Positions 21,001 to 33,784 of a stretch of 64,000 bases of DNA are shown one piece after another. Numbering within the stretch: position 1 is the first letter of the stretch; the number at the start of each line of letters is the position of its first letter. The translations under genes were made by a program, and so were the position numbers. The stretch comes from Progne subis subis (lineage: Eukaryota; Chordata; Aves; Passeriformes; Hirundinidae): positions 2,594,321-2,658,320 of the forward strand of contig JAKJHU010000033.1 of assembly GCA_022316685.1 (NCBI GenBank), given 5' to 3'. The notes below the pieces were generated by a model. It was not told the origin of the DNA and did no database searches. It saw nothing but the letters and a program-made list of their open reading frames with translations.

Positions 21001-24000
21001 GCAGCCAGCTGGGTGGATGATGCTGAGGGGTGAAGGTGCAGTCCTTTCCCCCTCATCCCCACAATCAAGCACCTGCATATGTTTATTTGTTACATCACCA
21101 GCAAACAAGAACAGCCTGTGAGGGTGCTTCCAGAGGAGTGTCATTCTGTGTGCTGGACTGGGAACTTGCAGGAGTAGGATTGGCAGGGCTGGAAATAGCA
21201 GGCTGCCCCTTGCTCTCTGTTCTGCCCTTAAGGCAGGGGCCTTTCAGCTTCCTGAAATCAATGTCTTTTGATACAGTTGAGAGATGCATATCTGAGAAGA
21301 AAAAGAAACTCCAGAAGGCAACAGGTAGGAGCTGATACGTATTTCCTGGCAGAACTTCCAGTGTGGCTGGGGTGGGGACCCTGTGTGAGAATTTCTCATC
21401 AGCAGGTGCTGTAGTAGTAAATGGGCTGCAAGGGAGAGAGGGTCCTTCCTTTATGTCGTAGCAGAGCAAGCCATTAAAAAGCTCATACATCTGATTTCGA
21501 ATCACTTTGTGTCTATTGTGTGGAACAGGTTTATGTAATACTAGAAGCTTGTATGTTTTTTTCTCAGATTGCCCTTTGTAAGCAGCCTCCTCTCTTGTCG
21601 CACTTGCCTCTCCTTTTTGAGTTGCAACAAACCATCCCTGTCTCCAGTGGTTGTTTTCAGTGGGGAAATGGGCCATGCTCTGATCTGATAGCACACCTGA
21701 AGTGCTCTGCAAAAGATGTGTGCAGTCACACATGTAGCAGCTGATATTCAGTGTGAGTCCATTGATTTTAGCAGGGAAATGCTGATTAACATCATGGGAG
21801 GATCTGACCTGAAAACAGGTATGGTATTCTTTCCTCACATAAAACAAGATAGATGTAGTTTATGCCTCCCAGTGCATAGGCACATTTTTCCCCCTAAAAT
21901 CTGCCTGGTGAGAGATGCAGAGTCCCTGGGCAGAGAGCCTGTGTGCAAGCTCTTACTTGTGTTAAAGCAACTACTTATTTCTGTTCAACCTTGACATAGG
22001 AAAATTCGCTTATCTCTCTCTCTTTTTTTTATTTTTTTATTTTTTTTTAAAGTTTCTCCTTTTTTCCCCCCTTCTGTTAGAAACTTATTATAATCAGTTT
22101 TTCTGGGGAATAGAGGTGCCACAGCTGTGACTCCTCTATCCCCTCAGTAGGCACAGATGAGTGAGTGCTTCAGCTTTTCATGTTTATTGTGTCAGTGATG
22201 AAGAAGGCCGGTTCCTGGATTTTTGGTCTATCACTTCAGGAATTTTAATCACAAGTGTTTAGAAATAATGAATTGGTCCTTTAAAAGTAATGAGTTTGAC
22301 GTAGAAAAAATCAGGGACATCTTTGAATCATTTCAGTTGTCCTCTCTTATATCTCTCTTGGTGCTTCTTGGAACTGAGGAAGCGTTAAAACCATGTTTTT
22401 CAAATGCCTCCTCACAGTTAGTAGAATTAGAAATTTTATCATTAAGGAAAAAAAAAAAAAAGAACAAAACCCCCAAGATTTTCTTAATATTCTGCTTCCA
22501 GCACTGTTCTTCACTGTTATTCTGCAGGGCATTTATGCTTCTAAGACAGGAATCTGCATTCATGGTTGGAAATGCTGCACATCTTCAGTTGTGTTTTGGT
22601 GCAAATTTCAGCTGGGTGTCCATATGGGTTGTCTGGGTGAAGAACAGTTTTTGTGACCTGTTTGTGTAGGGTGCAGGTTTGAATTTTGCTGTGGAAACCC
22701 AGCGGTAGTTTTGTGACAGTTACAAGAAGTTCTTCCAGAGCAATAAAATTCTTTAGTTTTGTATTCAGTTGATTTTTATAGGACTATGGGTGGCTGTAAA
22801 ATGAAAGTTAGGGCATGATGCAGTAAAATCTTGGTTCATTGGAAGTATTGTGGGTATGATAAAAGGAGGAGCTGAGGCACCAAAATGAAGGGTGATATTT
22901 TTGGGAGGAGGACAATTGATCAAAGAAACAGCAAAGCTTAAAGCTTTATAGAAAATCCTTGTGATTCCTCCCTCTCAAAGGGAGGAAAATGGGATCTTTC
23001 CCACAGCCTCCTACCTTGGGCAGCTCATTTCTGCCAGAGGTTCAGTGATCATAAACTGTCTGAATATAGATTTTGTAGCATTTTATGCTTGCAGCGTTCA
23101 AGAGATAACAGCACGTACAAATAATATTTTAGCAGAATATGCTGGACCCAAGGGGAATTTCCTGCCATATAGTAAGAGAACAATAATGTCATCAAAAGTT
23201 TTGCTGCCAAAACAGGACTCTACTTTTGTCCTCTAACACAGCACTTGCTTCAGGCCAGTTGATTTTTTCAGATCTTGGTGCAAGTCCACAAGAGTTATGC
23301 ACACATAACCAGCGGCACAAATGTCACGAGTCTGAAAGTTCTGCTCCAAAATTGAGTCTGATATTCCCTAGCTACATGACTTGTACTTTTTCTCTAGCGA
23401 GAGCATGGAAAAAGCTGCTTTTTTTTTTCTTTTTTTTTTCCTTGCAGCCTTACACTCTGAGTTATGCTGTACCATCACTGTGAACCTAGGTTAATATCAG
23501 AAATTAATGTTACAATTAATTAAGTTTGTTGAGTTGTTGTTGACTATAGTTGTTGCCTTGAATTGAGTTTGTGTAGTCCTGGGGCTTTGTAGGGGCTTTT
23601 TTCTTCACACTACTTCATGAGGTGGGGTGAAGGTACCTAGAGTTTTAATTAAATGGGATAAATAGCTCAAATATAGACTTCATAGAATATTTACAAACCT
23701 AGAGAGCTGCTGAGAGAGGCAAGATAGCTTCCTTTTTCTTGCATGATCTGCAACTGCAGATTCATTTCTTCCAGAGGTACACAGTTTGGTTACAGGAACT
23801 GGGTGATGGATGAATCAAGGATGACAGTGTAGATGGTGTCTGCCCAGCAGCCTGGAGGGATCCCTGGAACATGTGAGTTTCTCATTTGGTGATTTTTCTG
23901 GCAGTGATGCCTCGCCGCAGTGACAGTTTCTGCTCCAGCTGTCAAGCTGAATTTTTCCTGATGGTGGCTGGTATTTACAATGATGCTGTTCATTTGGGCT

Positions 24001-27000
24001 CCTCCGGTCTCCCTTGCGTGTTTGGATTGGATGAACTGAATCTTTGTGAGGTGCAGGGAGGAATCTCTAGTTTTCCATGGGACCTCTTACTCTTCCCTTC
24101 CAGCATGTGATCTTTGCCTTGGCTGTGAATGTGTGGAGATGGGTGCCTGTGTAATCAGGCTCTTCTCTTCCCTTCACTTGTTGCCTGTTGTCAGTGCATG
24201 GATTGCCAGGGAGTCTGGTCAAAAAGAAATTTGGCTAGAGGTGAACTGAATTACTCCACTGCATTTTAGGTGTTAAAGTAAGAGCAGTACTAGAGAATAT
24301 CTTTAAGGTAGCAGAGCCCCTAATGGAGACCAGAGTTTGCTGTTGAGTAGGAGAGTGAGGCTGAAAGGAATCTAACTTTCTTTATTCCATTATATGTTCA
24401 AGCTTGCAGAAGCCTCTTGATGCGTAGGACAGGATATGAAAAGTACATTGTAATGGAGATGGCCTAAAAGGATGAATTGTACAAGAGCCAGGGTGTTTGA
24501 GCAGGAGATAATATTTGCTCAAGTTGCATCTTCAGTGCTATCACAAATTGAAGCTTTCTACCTTGTTTTTATGATCTTTTTGCTCATAGAACAGTAAGAG
24601 TTGTCCTATGACCAGCTTCTGTGTTTTCTTTTGGGGGACATAAGACTCCCATGAACTAAGGTTGGTTTTTCCCTGGCTGGTTTGGTTCAGTATTTGCCCT
24701 TTGTCCCAGGCAGTACAGAGCACAGGCTGTGTGTGTGGACCAGAGCTGTCCAGAGAGGGATTTCTCCCAGTGCAGAATGTCTACGTGTCCTGTTCATCTT
24801 GTGTAGTTTCCCAGAACACTTTCAGGATGGCATTGGGGGCATACCCATGACCAAAACAGATGGGGGTAGGATGTGTGGGGTGGCTGCCTATCAGTGCCTG
24901 CTCTGCACCATAAATCCCTGACAGGACCCACAGCCTCAGGCTGAGGGGGCATGGTGATCTCGTGGGGGCATGGAGTAGGAGAGTATGGACAGTTTGTGAG
25001 ACAGCTCTGACTTTGTGAAGAAATACAACACTCTGAGAAGTGGGGTGCATCTCCTAGAGACCTGTGAGGTTTGCTGCTCTTCAGCTGGTGACATGAGAAC
25101 TGAATGAAATGGGCAACTGCACTCTGTCAGGGCAGATCCCAAGTGAGAACAGCATTTTCATCTTTGTGAGCTGAGTTCAGGTGTGTGTCTGCTCAGTGTC
25201 TGAGGGTGGTGGGTCACAAAAACTGAGGAACTATTTTGAGTAACCACCCTTGTCTGTGAAAATGCTGATGAATGGCAAACTGCATTGGGTGGCAGGTGTG
25301 TGTGTTAAATATCATACAATTTAAACGGGGGCAGAATACATTGCTTTAATTTTTCCTAAATGACACATACTGCTTGAGACCAGACTAATATTTCTTTCAA
25401 GCTGTGTGGAATTTTTTACATGAACAATGACTACATCTCAGAAAAAAATGCTGTTCTAAATGCATTTTCAAAACCTATTCATTAATGCCCATGGATCCAC
25501 TTACAGAAATGTTTTTTCCACATAAAGAAATAAATCAGAAAAATCTTATACGAATTTAGATGGTGGTTTAGTGGGTGAATTCTATTTCTTCCACTAATCT
25601 GAAAAAATCCCTCTGCCATTAAATCCTGGTCTGTATAATATAGAGGTTAACCTACAGATAATGCCACAAGGTTTGCAAAGGAAGGAGGAGAGGAACAGCC
25701 AAGCATGTGATTGTAGCTTTATGTCCCACTTTGGCTAATGCCTCAGCCCCTCCTGCTTTGTCTCTCGTAGTCTTATGCTCAATAAACATGAAGGATTAGT
25801 CTGTAATAGCAACGAATGTACCCAGATGCTTGCACTGTAATTAAAGGCATATATCACACAATAAAGCGCATTTGAATGAAAAATCTTCCCATTAGACATG
25901 TGGTTCACATTTATTTCCCCTTATTGTTAAACTTCTGGAGTATAACCATTGATGGAGTGTAAGGAGGGACTTCTAAAGGGCTGCAGTGTGAAGCCCCCAG
26001 GAGAAAAGGGAATTTTCCCTTTGGGCTGGGAGGGCACAGAGCTCCTCAGTGCAGGCTCACCTTCACAGCAGCAATGGCTTCATCCACGGGGTTGGTGGAT
26101 CCAATTAGCACAGGCCTCAGACCCAACGCTGCCTAATGATTTTTAAGCTGAATAAACTGGACTAGGGGACCAGCCTGGCTTTGAGGCAGAAAAACCAGCA
26201 GCCATTAGCGGTGATTCAGTATTTTGTGAATGTTAAAGAGCTGATCTGAGGGAAAAAGGAGTGAAGCAGCCTCTGCAGACAACAGGAGCAACCTGAGACC
26301 TCCCTCTGCCTCTGGCTGAGCCTATTGGATGCCAATGGAAAAAATATTGGTAAAGGTAACTCCTGGTACACCTTGTAGCCTCTGGTAGCAGGAGGCAGTT
26401 CTGCCACCTCCATCCCATTCTGCTCTCTTCATGGTCCCGGTACTGTTCCCTTGTTCCTCTTCCCTACTTTAGTCCTCCCTCAGACTTTATAGCTGATTTT
26501 GAAATGGTTAAAATGTCATTGAGAAAGGAATTAATAAGCAATCAGAAAAGTTAGCCTTCTCTCAAAGTGGCATTTTTATTTATAGTACCTTTAGTGAGTT
26601 GATAAAGCTAAATTCTTTAGAAATTATTGAAATGTGTTGTGATTGACCAAACTGAAGAAGTTTTTTCTCCAGATTTTTAGTTTAAGAAAAAAAAAATACA
26701 GAAGTAATATTTTTTATCTTGGTTCTGTACCACTCTCGCATTTCTGGAGGTGGGGGAAAAGCACAACAAAAAGAGAGTTTGTTTTTCACCCAGGGTTAAA
26801 ACGTACCTCAAGCTCTTTGTGATACTCCTTTCTGACCCTGCTCCTGTTGGAGCTGTATCCGGATTTCTTTTTCCACTAGAAACCAGTCATGCAGTAGAAA
26901 AGCAAAAGATGCTCTGCCTGTAGCAGAAATACCACATTTTTGGCTGAGTATGCTTGGTGCCAATAAGGCTTAAGAAAAATTGAATTGTGAAAGTTTTTTA

Positions 27001-29659
27001 AATAGACTTCTTTTTTCACCAGTTTAATCCCCTTTTGTCTTTTTCTTGGAGATGTAATATTTTTCTTAAAACACAGAAAAAACCTTCCCAGCTTCTGAAA
27101 CCTTTACTTTTTTTTCCTCTCTGTATGGGACAGATGACAAAAATGTATTTAGTATTTAATTTCTGTCTTGACCAGTTTTCAAAATAGCCTGTTTCTAGTG
27201 TCCTGTCTATTATACAACATGTGTAGGGAGCTGAGCAGCTCTGGTGAGTCTCAGACATACTTTAGTCTGGGCATATTCTCTTTCCATGCCTAAGACAATC
27301 TGGCTGTGCAATGCTCTTGAAGCAGCTTTTAATCACCTGGAAAGGAAATCAAAGTAAAGAGATAAACTGGTCCATTTGTTTTCATTACAATAACTATTTT
27401 TTACTACTTTGTGTAAACAAAGACCATAAATTTGGTGCTGGTAGACTTCTTTCTACTAAGTTCAGTCCCACCAGCTGTTGCACAAATCTTTTGGCTCGAG
27501 AAGTAAGATTTATTTTTAGCTTCTTTAGTGTGGAGCTGTCGAGGGTACCTTACCTGAATCCTGGTTTCCAGGCAGCCTGTGACAGTAGAAGAAAAGGATA
27601 AGCTTTTTTTTTCCCATTATTTAAGGGTCCAGAAGCACTTCCAGGCTTCATGTCTCGGTACCACTGGAGCCCTGCCATGCAAGGTGGCAAGGATAGGTGT
27701 TTCCCTCAGAGGAGTTGGAAAGAACAAGCACAGACAGTTTTTGAGTTGGTTATCAGCTTGAAGGTGACATTAGTCTTTGTGTCCCTGTTGGTAACTCTTG
27801 ACACTCCAGAGGTGTTTCACTAAGGCCCAGACCGAGAGAAATAGTGGAACAGAAGAAGGAGAAGAATATCCTGAATCTTTCTTTGAATGCAGCCTTTTCT
27901 GCTGTGGGTAATAAAGCCACTTCCATGCCAAGGGTTGCTCCTGGCTTGGTTTCGGCCGCACAACTGAAGTATTTTAGACCTGCATCCTGTACCTACAAAG
28001 CTGCAAATAACATATTCTGCCCCCCCAGGACAACCTGAGAAAGGGGTTTCCATGGACCTCATGGTTTAAACATTACACTGATGCTGTGAAAGAGAGAGGT
28101 GAACATCTATCCTCAAGAAAGCAGGGATGGAAGGGGTGATAAAGAAGTAGGGCCTGTTTCTGGGATACCAATAACTGTCTTCATGGCTGGACTGAATCTA
28201 TCCTGTGTTCAACTGGCCATTGTCAGACATGGCTTATCTGTTCTGTACTCTAGAGACTGAAAAATGTTGTGAATTTTTCCTCCAGTTCGTTTTCCTTCTA
28301 GGAATGACCTTTCTGAAATATTAATGATGACACCCTCTTTCTTTTGCAATTTCGTCTGTAACACAGAAATGTAGAGAAAAGATACAACTTGGAATTTTCT
28401 GAGAATTTGCAACTTTTTCTGAGCCTTCAATTTTTTTCTAGTGCTAATGTTTTTTTTCCTTCCGTAGAGAAAATTTAAGACCTTGCAACAGAATTTCTTT
28501 TCTGAGTTATCCTTCGCATGCAGTCCAATTTTCTACGGAAATGTTGACCTAATTTTATTTTTCTTCTGCCCTGGTTTGAGTTTTTGGCAGGAACCCTCCA
28601 CACATCTTGTAGATTTTTCCCACCAGTTCTGGCTGAGAAGATGTTAGTTTGCTTTGTGCTTTTCTGGGATCAGAGCCATTTTTTCATGTAAGCAATCTGG
28701 GCTACTGCTTGGGATCCTGCTCTTCTGAGGCCAAGCAGGCCAGGCTAATCTGACTCTCCTATTCCATAATGTGTTAGGTTCTGCCAAGTTATTACCACTA
28801 GACCTGCTCTCACCCTGATGCATTTGTTTTGGATGCATCTTTCCATCATCAGCTGTATGTATTTTCTGGAGGAAGTATAGTCTTTTGTGTAATAAATGCA
28901 TTGTTCCTCTACATGCATGTAGTTCAGCTGATCTTCCTCGCTTTATCTGACATTATTTGCACTCTTGCATGGCTGGCAGGCAGGAAACTGTGGAGAGTCT
29001 CACTAGATGTTTTCTCAGGCCAATAAACCTGATTTCATAGCCACAAATAATATTTGATTTTATTTGCTTATAGGCTTTTATGTATGTTCCTGGTGCCTAT
29101 CTTCTTGTGTGTGTATACATGGAAGTCTATGAATACGAAAGCTCTGTGAATTTCTTTAGTCTGTTTTCTATTGCTTTTCAGTCTATAAATGACATCTATA
29201 CATGCCTCTTGCAGTGATGGAGAGTACCAAGGTTATTGTATGCTTGGTCTTTCTTGGGCTTGCCTTCACTTTTCATTCTTCTGTGTGCTTCCCCTGTGAA
29301 GACCATGCAGGTCAGCCTGGGAACAGGGAGCAGATCATGGAATCCATCTCAACCAGATCATGTGTCTCTGGTGGGGTCAGCTCCTTCTGCACTAGTCACT
29401 GTGAGATTTTTTAGTGTCTGTCAGGAGAGCTGAAAGATTTTAAGGCTTGAAAAATGAGCAGTTTTAGAAGTGTCCTGCCTGTTTAAAAAGGAGCGTTGGT
29501 GACTAGCTTGGACATGGGTAACTAACATCAGGGGCTTGAGCCTGTCCCCGTGTTTCCTTCATCGGTCGTTCTTCTCCCCTCTCTCCACAAGTGGAATTGA
29601 AGCAGGCCGGTTTCTTTCATGGTTCCAGTTCTGAGAAGCTTTACTTCTCCAGGAAAACC

Positions 29660-29663
<4 letters not shown>

Positions 29664-29697
<34 letters not shown>
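29664..29697. repeat. Poly(T) tract, 34 bases
   Basis: Thirty-four uninterrupted T. If it were a minus-strand poly(A) tail, a retrocopy would lie to its right, but the sequence there is not recognisable. Confidence 0.9.
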
Positions 29698-31100
29698 CCC
29701 CTAGCTCTCATTGGTAAAATAAACAAAACAAACAAAACGCCCAAACCAAATTACCCACAACCCTGAACAAGATCTTCCAAGCCAGCCAACATGATGTGTC
29801 ACCCTGAGAGTTTGTACTGGAGAATTGCAGCAACATTTTTCATATGCAACACTGTGCATGCATGTATGTGTTCTTTATGGTTCTGGAGTTATGAATGTGT
29901 TTCTGGCACGTTGCTTGTGTTTGTGGCACAGAATCTGACACCAGGGATAAAGCTCCTTCTTTAAGGGGCTTTCTAATTCACTTGGAAAAAAACGCTGGTG
30001 TGAAATAAAATGTTGTCACTGTTTTTAGGGTTTGAAGATGAAGCATTCTGCCTGTGGTATGTAGAATCCTTATGATTCAGATTTGCGCTGAGCAAAACAA
30101 GCAGGAGTTAAGGTCTGGGCTGTAGTGAAATGAAGTTGTTTCATTGGGTCTGCCAACAACTTTCCTTGCACAGATTGTGTTCTTGGGGAGCTGCAGGGCT
30201 GTGTTGGTGGATGTGATATGTTTGGTGCTACAGTCCTTGAGTGGGGAGTGTCATGATGCTGTTTGGATAAATATTTGCCATTTATCTTTTTGATGGCACA
30301 GCCTTTCCTATTTTAAGTGATTAGGTCTGACTAGGCTCCTGAGTAAAGGCAGAGTCAGATCCACTTCTTGCCACTCTTTAACTGCATCAAGAGACAAGAC
30401 CAGCCCAAACAAACCTAAAGACCCGTAATGGTTTTAAGTTTTCAGTCATCAGAGTAAGTCAAATAACAGAAGGAGGTGGCAGAAAGTCCATACCCTCACA
30501 ATTCCACCCCCATGGTATGCTGGAGTCCACTCCTCTTGAACCAATGTGTCGGAGTTCTCCAGGAGGTGGAAATGCCAGAGATTACTTGTCACTAAAAAGC
30601 CAGAGCAGAGCTTTAAAATGGGAAAATCTTGGCACCTTATCTACATAATTTTTTTTTCCTTTGCTTAGTATTCAACCTTACGACAAATTAATTTTTATTG
30701 AAATCTGCTGTACTTGCCACTAAATTTGTTTTCTTTTCTAAAGCTTGTCTTCTCCCATGGAGGGAGATAAACAAAAAGTATATGTATATATTCAATGTTA
30801 ATGCATACTAGAAATCACTTTTTTGTATATTTTATTTATTCATTCAACACTAACCTTTACATTTGCATCTGTAAATAATACTATAAAACTGAACTGGGAC
30901 AGGCCTTTTAGGGATTTGTTCTGTCATACAGGTTTAAGACTCAGTCATCTGGTTAAAATTTGAAGTGGATGCCCAGAAAGAGTAGGTGAATAATAAATAA
31001 AAATAATTGAAATGAATAATATCCTCTTTATCTGAAATCACATAAAGTTCAGTTTAATCCTTCTGACATCAGTCAGTCTGAGCTTTCATAGAGAAAATAA

Positions 31101-31168
31101 AGCAAAAAAACCCCCCAAAAACAACAAACAAACAAACAAACAAAAACCCACAAAAAAAAAAAAAAACC
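31101..31168. repeat. A-rich (AAAC)n low-complexity tract
   Basis: A-rich runs broken by C, including several AAAC units and a run of A, spanning about 68 bases. Confidence 0.85.
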
Positions 31169-33685
31169 CAGACCAATAGCTGGTCTCCGGTTTTTAACTT
31201 GATACAGAGCAGGATGCTCCCTGAAAGAGACACTGGGAGACATGAGTGGTTGAAAGAGATTGTGCTTCATGTTGCTGAGCTTTCTATAGCTACTGCTGTT
31301 ATGCTGTTGCAGAAGAAAAGGAAATGCCAGGGGCAAAAGATAAAAGAGAATCGAAGGAAATGGCTGTATGTTGCTAATCCTTTCCTCTCATGGTGAGAAT
31401 GGTTAATCCATTGCCGAATACAATCAGGCTGCTAAACCCACTTGGACTTGCTTGTGAGCATGACTTAACTGGGATTAAGTTGCCTGAAGCCTGGATAACT
31501 TCCACCTGTAGTCAGGATGTACAAAGGATAACCAAATTATTTGATGCAACTGATGCAACTCAGTCAGTGCTGAGGTCCTTGTATGTGTAAACCATGTCCA
31601 GTGACTCAAGGAATATTCCTGGCAAGAGCTGTGTTAAAGTCAGGGCAGAGTCGTAGCACTGTAGAATTTTGACTTTGGAGTGTGGATTCTCTGTTATTGT
31701 TTCTAAAAACCTGTGTGTTCTCTTAATATTGATGCTGACTTCATAAGCCTAATCTTGAATTTGGACAAGGAATTTTCTTTTCCTGGCTCCTTTAATTAAA
31801 AAAGACAAGTGATGCTTTGTTGCTTTATTTTGTATTGACACAGAATTCCTTTTGGGGCAGAGGACTCTCATATTTTTTTAGATAATTATCTGAAAAGCAG
31901 AGGAAATCTTGCTATTGTGGACTTTTAGTGCAGTGTTACCCTATCTAGAGACAGTACTAAAGATGTCTAGATTAGAATATGCAGATATTATCTGACCTTG
32001 TGAAGAACATGGGGCAGAAAATCCTTCCTAATATTTCTTACAGCAAGCTCAGTGATGTTGGCTGAAATTTACATAATTAGAGTCCTTTTTGACATGAAGA
32101 TTGAAGGATGACTGCTTCCATATCTTTCCTCTGTATGTGTTTTACTGGCAGCTTGAGCTGTTACTAGCCAAACTGGCATTCCTGTTGGCATAAATGCAAA
32201 GGCCTGATTCTTTTGTCTTTGCACATATCAGTTGCACTAGATACTTGATGGAGTCTGAATTTCATTTTCTGATTTTCTTTTACAGTGATTTGGTTGTGTA
32301 GTTGAGTACAAACATAGTGATAATCAATTGACTGCCTCAGGCTTTGGACACTGCTCAAACAGCCCTTTCCAATCATCTTTCTAAATTGGTCTATGGTCCA
32401 TCTCTGATGTGGCTGCTCCATCTCTATGGTCAAAGATACAGCCCGTTCAAGAAATGTTAATATTCAGTGTGAGCACATGTGGTTTATCTTCCCAGTCACA
32501 CACAGCCATCCATCACAGTGGTGCCACAGGACACAGCACTGGGTTGTGAACCCTTACAATCTAAACATGGACCTGCCTCCAGTTTTCAAATCCAGTTACT
32601 CAAAACAAATGCTGTGCAGAATCTCATGTGCTCAAATGATATGGTTTTCCCATTAAGGATTTACATTTGGCTATTGCAATTGTTTAAGTTTTTCAGTTCT
32701 GTTATCTACCTCCTTAGCTGGCAGTCAACCCTTGTTTTGTTAGGCCAAAATTTATATCAGATAAAATTTATTTGAAATCCTGATCAAAATGCTGCCTGAT
32801 ATTTAGTTCTCTGTGATCTAGTGGTAAAGCATAGTAGTTATTTCTCAAAGCATATTTTTTTCTCTGAAGGACTGAGTTTGTTCACAGTTGGAGAAAAGGA
32901 GCTTACATATGTTTTGATTGTGAGAGGATGCATTGTGGGTAAAGAAAATAATTACATGGAGAATGGTGCTTGTGGTACTAAGCAGAGTATATATGAAGCA
33001 AACATATGTCTGAAACTCAGAGTGGAGTTGCACAGAAATTTGGTTACCCTACAGCTGCATCGTTTCTTAACCAGAAAGACTCAAACAGACCATTATATTG
33101 AAAACTTGGCTTTCAGAAAGAGTCATGTCACTATCTTTGGTGTTTAACTGATGAGCAGATTGATTTCGAACTTATCTAAAAATTTAGATCTCGTTCTGAA
33201 TATTAGAAAATATAAATTAGGAGCAACTTACTTTACAGAAGAGATCTGATTCACTCCATAAAAACAAATCATGGCATGACCTTGAGTACAGAGTCACAAC
33301 CGCATCAGAGTCATGTTGACTAATATGATTTGTCTCTCATTCCATTTGATACTAGGAACTCACACATCGCCTGGCAAAAATAGCCAGGGGGATGGCCAGC
33401 TTTGTTATATGGCAGTCAAAGTGAATGTGTTGACGGATGAAATTCAAAAGCACAAAATTGTTTGACAAGGTTTGGGAAGAGACAACCTGCTTTTTATTCT
33501 CAGGAGCCCAGTCTGGCTTAAGAGTAAAGGGAAGATGTTGCCTTGTTAGCCTCCCCTGGCAGTGAGGGTGATCGATAATTGTGTATAATTATTGTGAACT
33601 ATCTATTCATTTTCTTTAATCTGAGCTGACTTTAATACTTCATCCAGCAACAGTCTTTCTTCTTTTTCCTCAAAATTCATACTTC

Positions 33686-33710
33686 CTCTCTCTCTCTCTC
33701 TGTCTTCCAG
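33686..33710 (+). promoter_or_regulatory. SORCS3: (TC)n polypyrimidine tract and 3' splice site of exon B
   Basis: A TC dinucleotide run of about 16 bases followed by TGTCTTCCAG forms the acceptor of the 74-base exon. Confidence 0.85.
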
Positions 33711-33784
33711 CTGTACAGCTCCATGGACTTTGGAAGAAAATGGCAGCTCATGCACGAGCGGGTCACACCAAACAGGTTTTACTG
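33711..33784 (+). CDS. SORCS3: SORCS3 internal coding exon B (VPS10 propeller, 24 codons plus 2 bases)
   Basis: This 74-base exon encodes LYSSMDFGRKW and then QLMHERVTPNRFY, and ends with the first two bases of a Trp codon. The acceptor is CTTCCAG after a (TC)n run at about 33686-33701; the donor is GTGAGT at 33785. Residues 4-11 (S-M-D-F-G-R-K-W) form a second Asp-box, with Ser4, Asp6, Gly8 and Trp11 in the expected spacing. This is the next blade hairpin of the propeller after the one in exon A. The sequence matches what I know of the SorCS1 and SorCS3 family at this point. The reading frame has no stop and joins cleanly on both sides. Confidence 0.97.

Larger units (their letters stand above)
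9166..33710 (+). other. SORCS3: SORCS3 intron between exons A and B (24.5 kb)
   Basis: Starts GTAAGA and ends CTTCCAG. The first 700 bases hold an AT-rich patch and a 15-bp minisatellite. 9826-11090 shows nothing I can name. 11090-13323 is a transposon nest. 13456-17570 has only the twin hairpins at 16.5 kb. 17.57-18.02 kb has an A/T homopolymer pair and a CR1 fragment. 18.0-33.68 kb is mostly unannotated AT-rich intron with poly(T) tracts near 22.02, 23.42 and 29.66 kb and an A-rich tract at 31.1 kb. One long antisense open frame (21095-21847) has no recognisable product. Confidence 0.9.

Noticed and set aside
23417..23447. Possible cryptic exon after a long T tract ending CTTGCAG
   Set aside because: No good donor or conserved peptide follows, and the SORCS3 peptide is continuous between exons A and B without it.
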